From positions 1 to 42,444 of the forward strand of contig CAYQOU010000036.1 of NCBI GenBank assembly GCA_964419255.1: a stretch of DNA of 42,444 nt, written 5' to 3'. Both the position numbers and the translations under genes were made by a program. Below are positions 41,554 to 42,444 of the stretch, piece after piece; within the stretch, counting starts at the first letter, position 1, and each line of letters begins with the position of its first letter. Under the pieces are notes generated by a model. The model did not search any database and was not told the DNA's origin. It saw only the letters and a program-made list of their open reading frames with translations. Source of the DNA: CAZPHU01 sp964419255 (GTDB lineage: Bacteria; Fibrobacterota; Chitinivibrionia; Chitinivibrionales; CAYFVL01).

Positions 41554-42444
41554 ATGAAACTTAAAATGCTGCTTACAGTCATGATGTGTGTTATTATGCC
41601 ACTGAGTCTGTCTTTTGGAAAGGACAAGGAGCAATCAGACAAATGCCTTGACCGGCTTCACAAGGCGCTCAGAAAATATGAAAACCAACGCTATCATGAC
41701 ACAAGAGCGATTCTCGATGAAGCAAAATATCAGTGCAGCGGTCATCCGGCTATGGATTCGATCCTCTACTACCTGGGAATGAGTCTGCTGCAAACCAAAA
41801 GCTACATGGAAGCAAGGGTTGAATTTGAGAGGCTGGTGCAGGACCATCCTCGATCTGCGTTTGCCGAAGAAGCGCATTTCAGAGTTGGGTTAGCCGCCTA
41901 CAAGCAGTCCAATCCTCCTCAGAAGGATCAGGCTCAGACCCATGTTGCGATTCGGGCCCTCAGCGGCTTTATTCATCAGCGCCCCGAAAGTGAGTATGCA
42001 GACAGTGCGCAGAAATATGTTGATATGGCCTATGAGAAGCTGGCGGAAAAAGAATACCACAATGCCCGATTTTATGAGCAGATTGAGAAATATGAATCAG
42101 CTGTGGTCTACCTCCGTGATTTGATTGAAAGATATCCCGAATCAAAGTACATTCCGCAAGCACAACTTGCTTTGGCACAAGACCTCATACGTATAAGCCG
42201 CCCCTCGGAAGCAAAAGAGGTACTGGAGACTCTTCTGGCCGGGGATCCGCCCAAACAGATCAAGCGAAAAGCACGGCAGCTGCTTAAAGAGGATGATGGT
42301 GAAAAGCACCCTCCGCAAAAACAGCAGAAAGAGGAAGCTTCTCCCGTAGCCAAAGAGAACAATAATTCCTTGAAAGATTTTTCCCCGCCGGTTATTGATG
42401 AGAGCACCGAATCAACGATGATGGATTCTCCCGAGGATGCGGAC
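41554..42444 (+). CDS. BamD-like TPR outer-membrane assembly protein, partial
   Basis: This frame runs off the window at 42444 after 297 residues. A signal peptide (about 1-21) is followed directly by TPR-like helices: YENQRYHDTRAILDEAKYQ, SYMEARVEFERLVQDHP and YESAVVYLRDLIERYP, with spacing and motifs like BamD. BamD is an outer-membrane lipoprotein of the Bam complex. Here there is no Cys at the end of the signal, so it is probably not lipidated in the usual way. The last 60 residues are acidic and low in complexity. Direct repeats of TTAATCAAA (41521-41529, 41531-41539) lie just upstream. It is 205 bases after the cpoB-like gene. BamD versus a CpoB-like duplicate cannot be settled without the C-terminus. 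Confidence 0.7.
   Translation, partial: MKLKMLLTVMMCVIMPLSLSFGKDKEQSDKCLDRLHKALRKYENQRYHDTRAILDEAKYQCSGHPAMDSILYYLGMSLLQTKSYMEARVEFERLVQDHPRSAFAEEAHFRVGLAAYKQSNPPQKDQAQTHVAIRALSGFIHQRPESEYADSAQKYVDMAYEKLAEKEYHNARFYEQIEKYESAVVYLRDLIERYPESKYIPQAQLALAQDLIRISRPSEAKEVLETLLAGDPPKQIKRKARQLLKEDDGEKHPPQKQQKEEASPVAKENNNSLKDFSPPVIDESTESTMMDSPEDAD

Noticed and set aside
1..42444. CRISPR arrays, tRNA or rRNA genes, insertion sequences
   Set aside because: No regularly spaced repeats, no cloverleaf-like intergenic sequence, no conserved rRNA segments and no transposase or integrase motifs were found by reading both strands.

Overview
The window (42.4 kb, moderate GC) comes from a Gram-negative bacterium. 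It encodes LPS export (an LptF-LptG fusion), a retrograde lipid ABC transporter (MlaE/MlaF), a BamD-like and a CpoB/YbgF-like envelope protein, and type VI secretion tube and sheath genes. It also encodes a secreted cysteine-peptidase-like protein with a C-terminal tail resembling a type IX sorting domain. That mix fits the Fibrobacterota/Chitinispirillia end of the FCB group. This is an inference from gene content; no rRNA is present to confirm it.

Layout. (1) 1-7077, mostly minus strand: an accessory region. Sulfate activation genes (cysD, cysNC) are surrounded by five nucleotidyltransferase (MNT) loci: a partial gene with a 62-aa partner, a frameshifted remnant, an MNT/HEPN pair, an MNT with a 102-aa partner, and a degenerate MNT domain fused to a nucleotide-sugar epimerase. 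An EPS-type MarR-like regulator and a Wzz-like chain-length protein (to 8462) suggest a surface polysaccharide locus. (2) 8757-13057, plus strand: a compact tssA-tssB-tssC-hcp cassette. tssA appears to start at ATT, a hairpin separates tssC from hcp, and a strong terminator closes the unit. (3) 13302-18953: a lamin-tail-domain surface protein, recG and a processive membrane glycosyltransferase, separated by long gaps that hold inverted and dispersed repeats. (4) 19007-23968: a small FlgM-like protein, a divergent HD-GYP-type protein with altered metal-site residues, trpS, a tRNA-dihydrouridine synthase and a membrane protein. (5) 24185-33793, plus strand: housekeeping genes yicC-rpoZ-coaBC, then udg4-dnaB-mlaE-mlaF, the secreted peptidase-like protein and radA. 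(6) 33845-40251, minus strand: a six-gene unit with gaps of 17 bases or less, lptFG > response regulator > GAF-GGDEF diguanylate cyclase > DsbA-like (CKHC) > 9-cysteine mini-lipoprotein > DsbA-like with only one active-site Cys. (7) 40464-42444, plus strand: a consensus-like sigma-70 promoter driving a CpoB/YbgF-like lipoprotein, followed by a BamD-like TPR protein cut by the window edge.

Most noteworthy are the clustering of MNT genes, including a fusion to a sugar epimerase; the Dsb/Cys-rich lipoprotein cassette joined to c-di-GMP signalling and LPS export; the apparent ATT start of tssA; and the isolated tube/sheath cassette. No tRNA, rRNA, CRISPR array, transposase or integrase was recognised.
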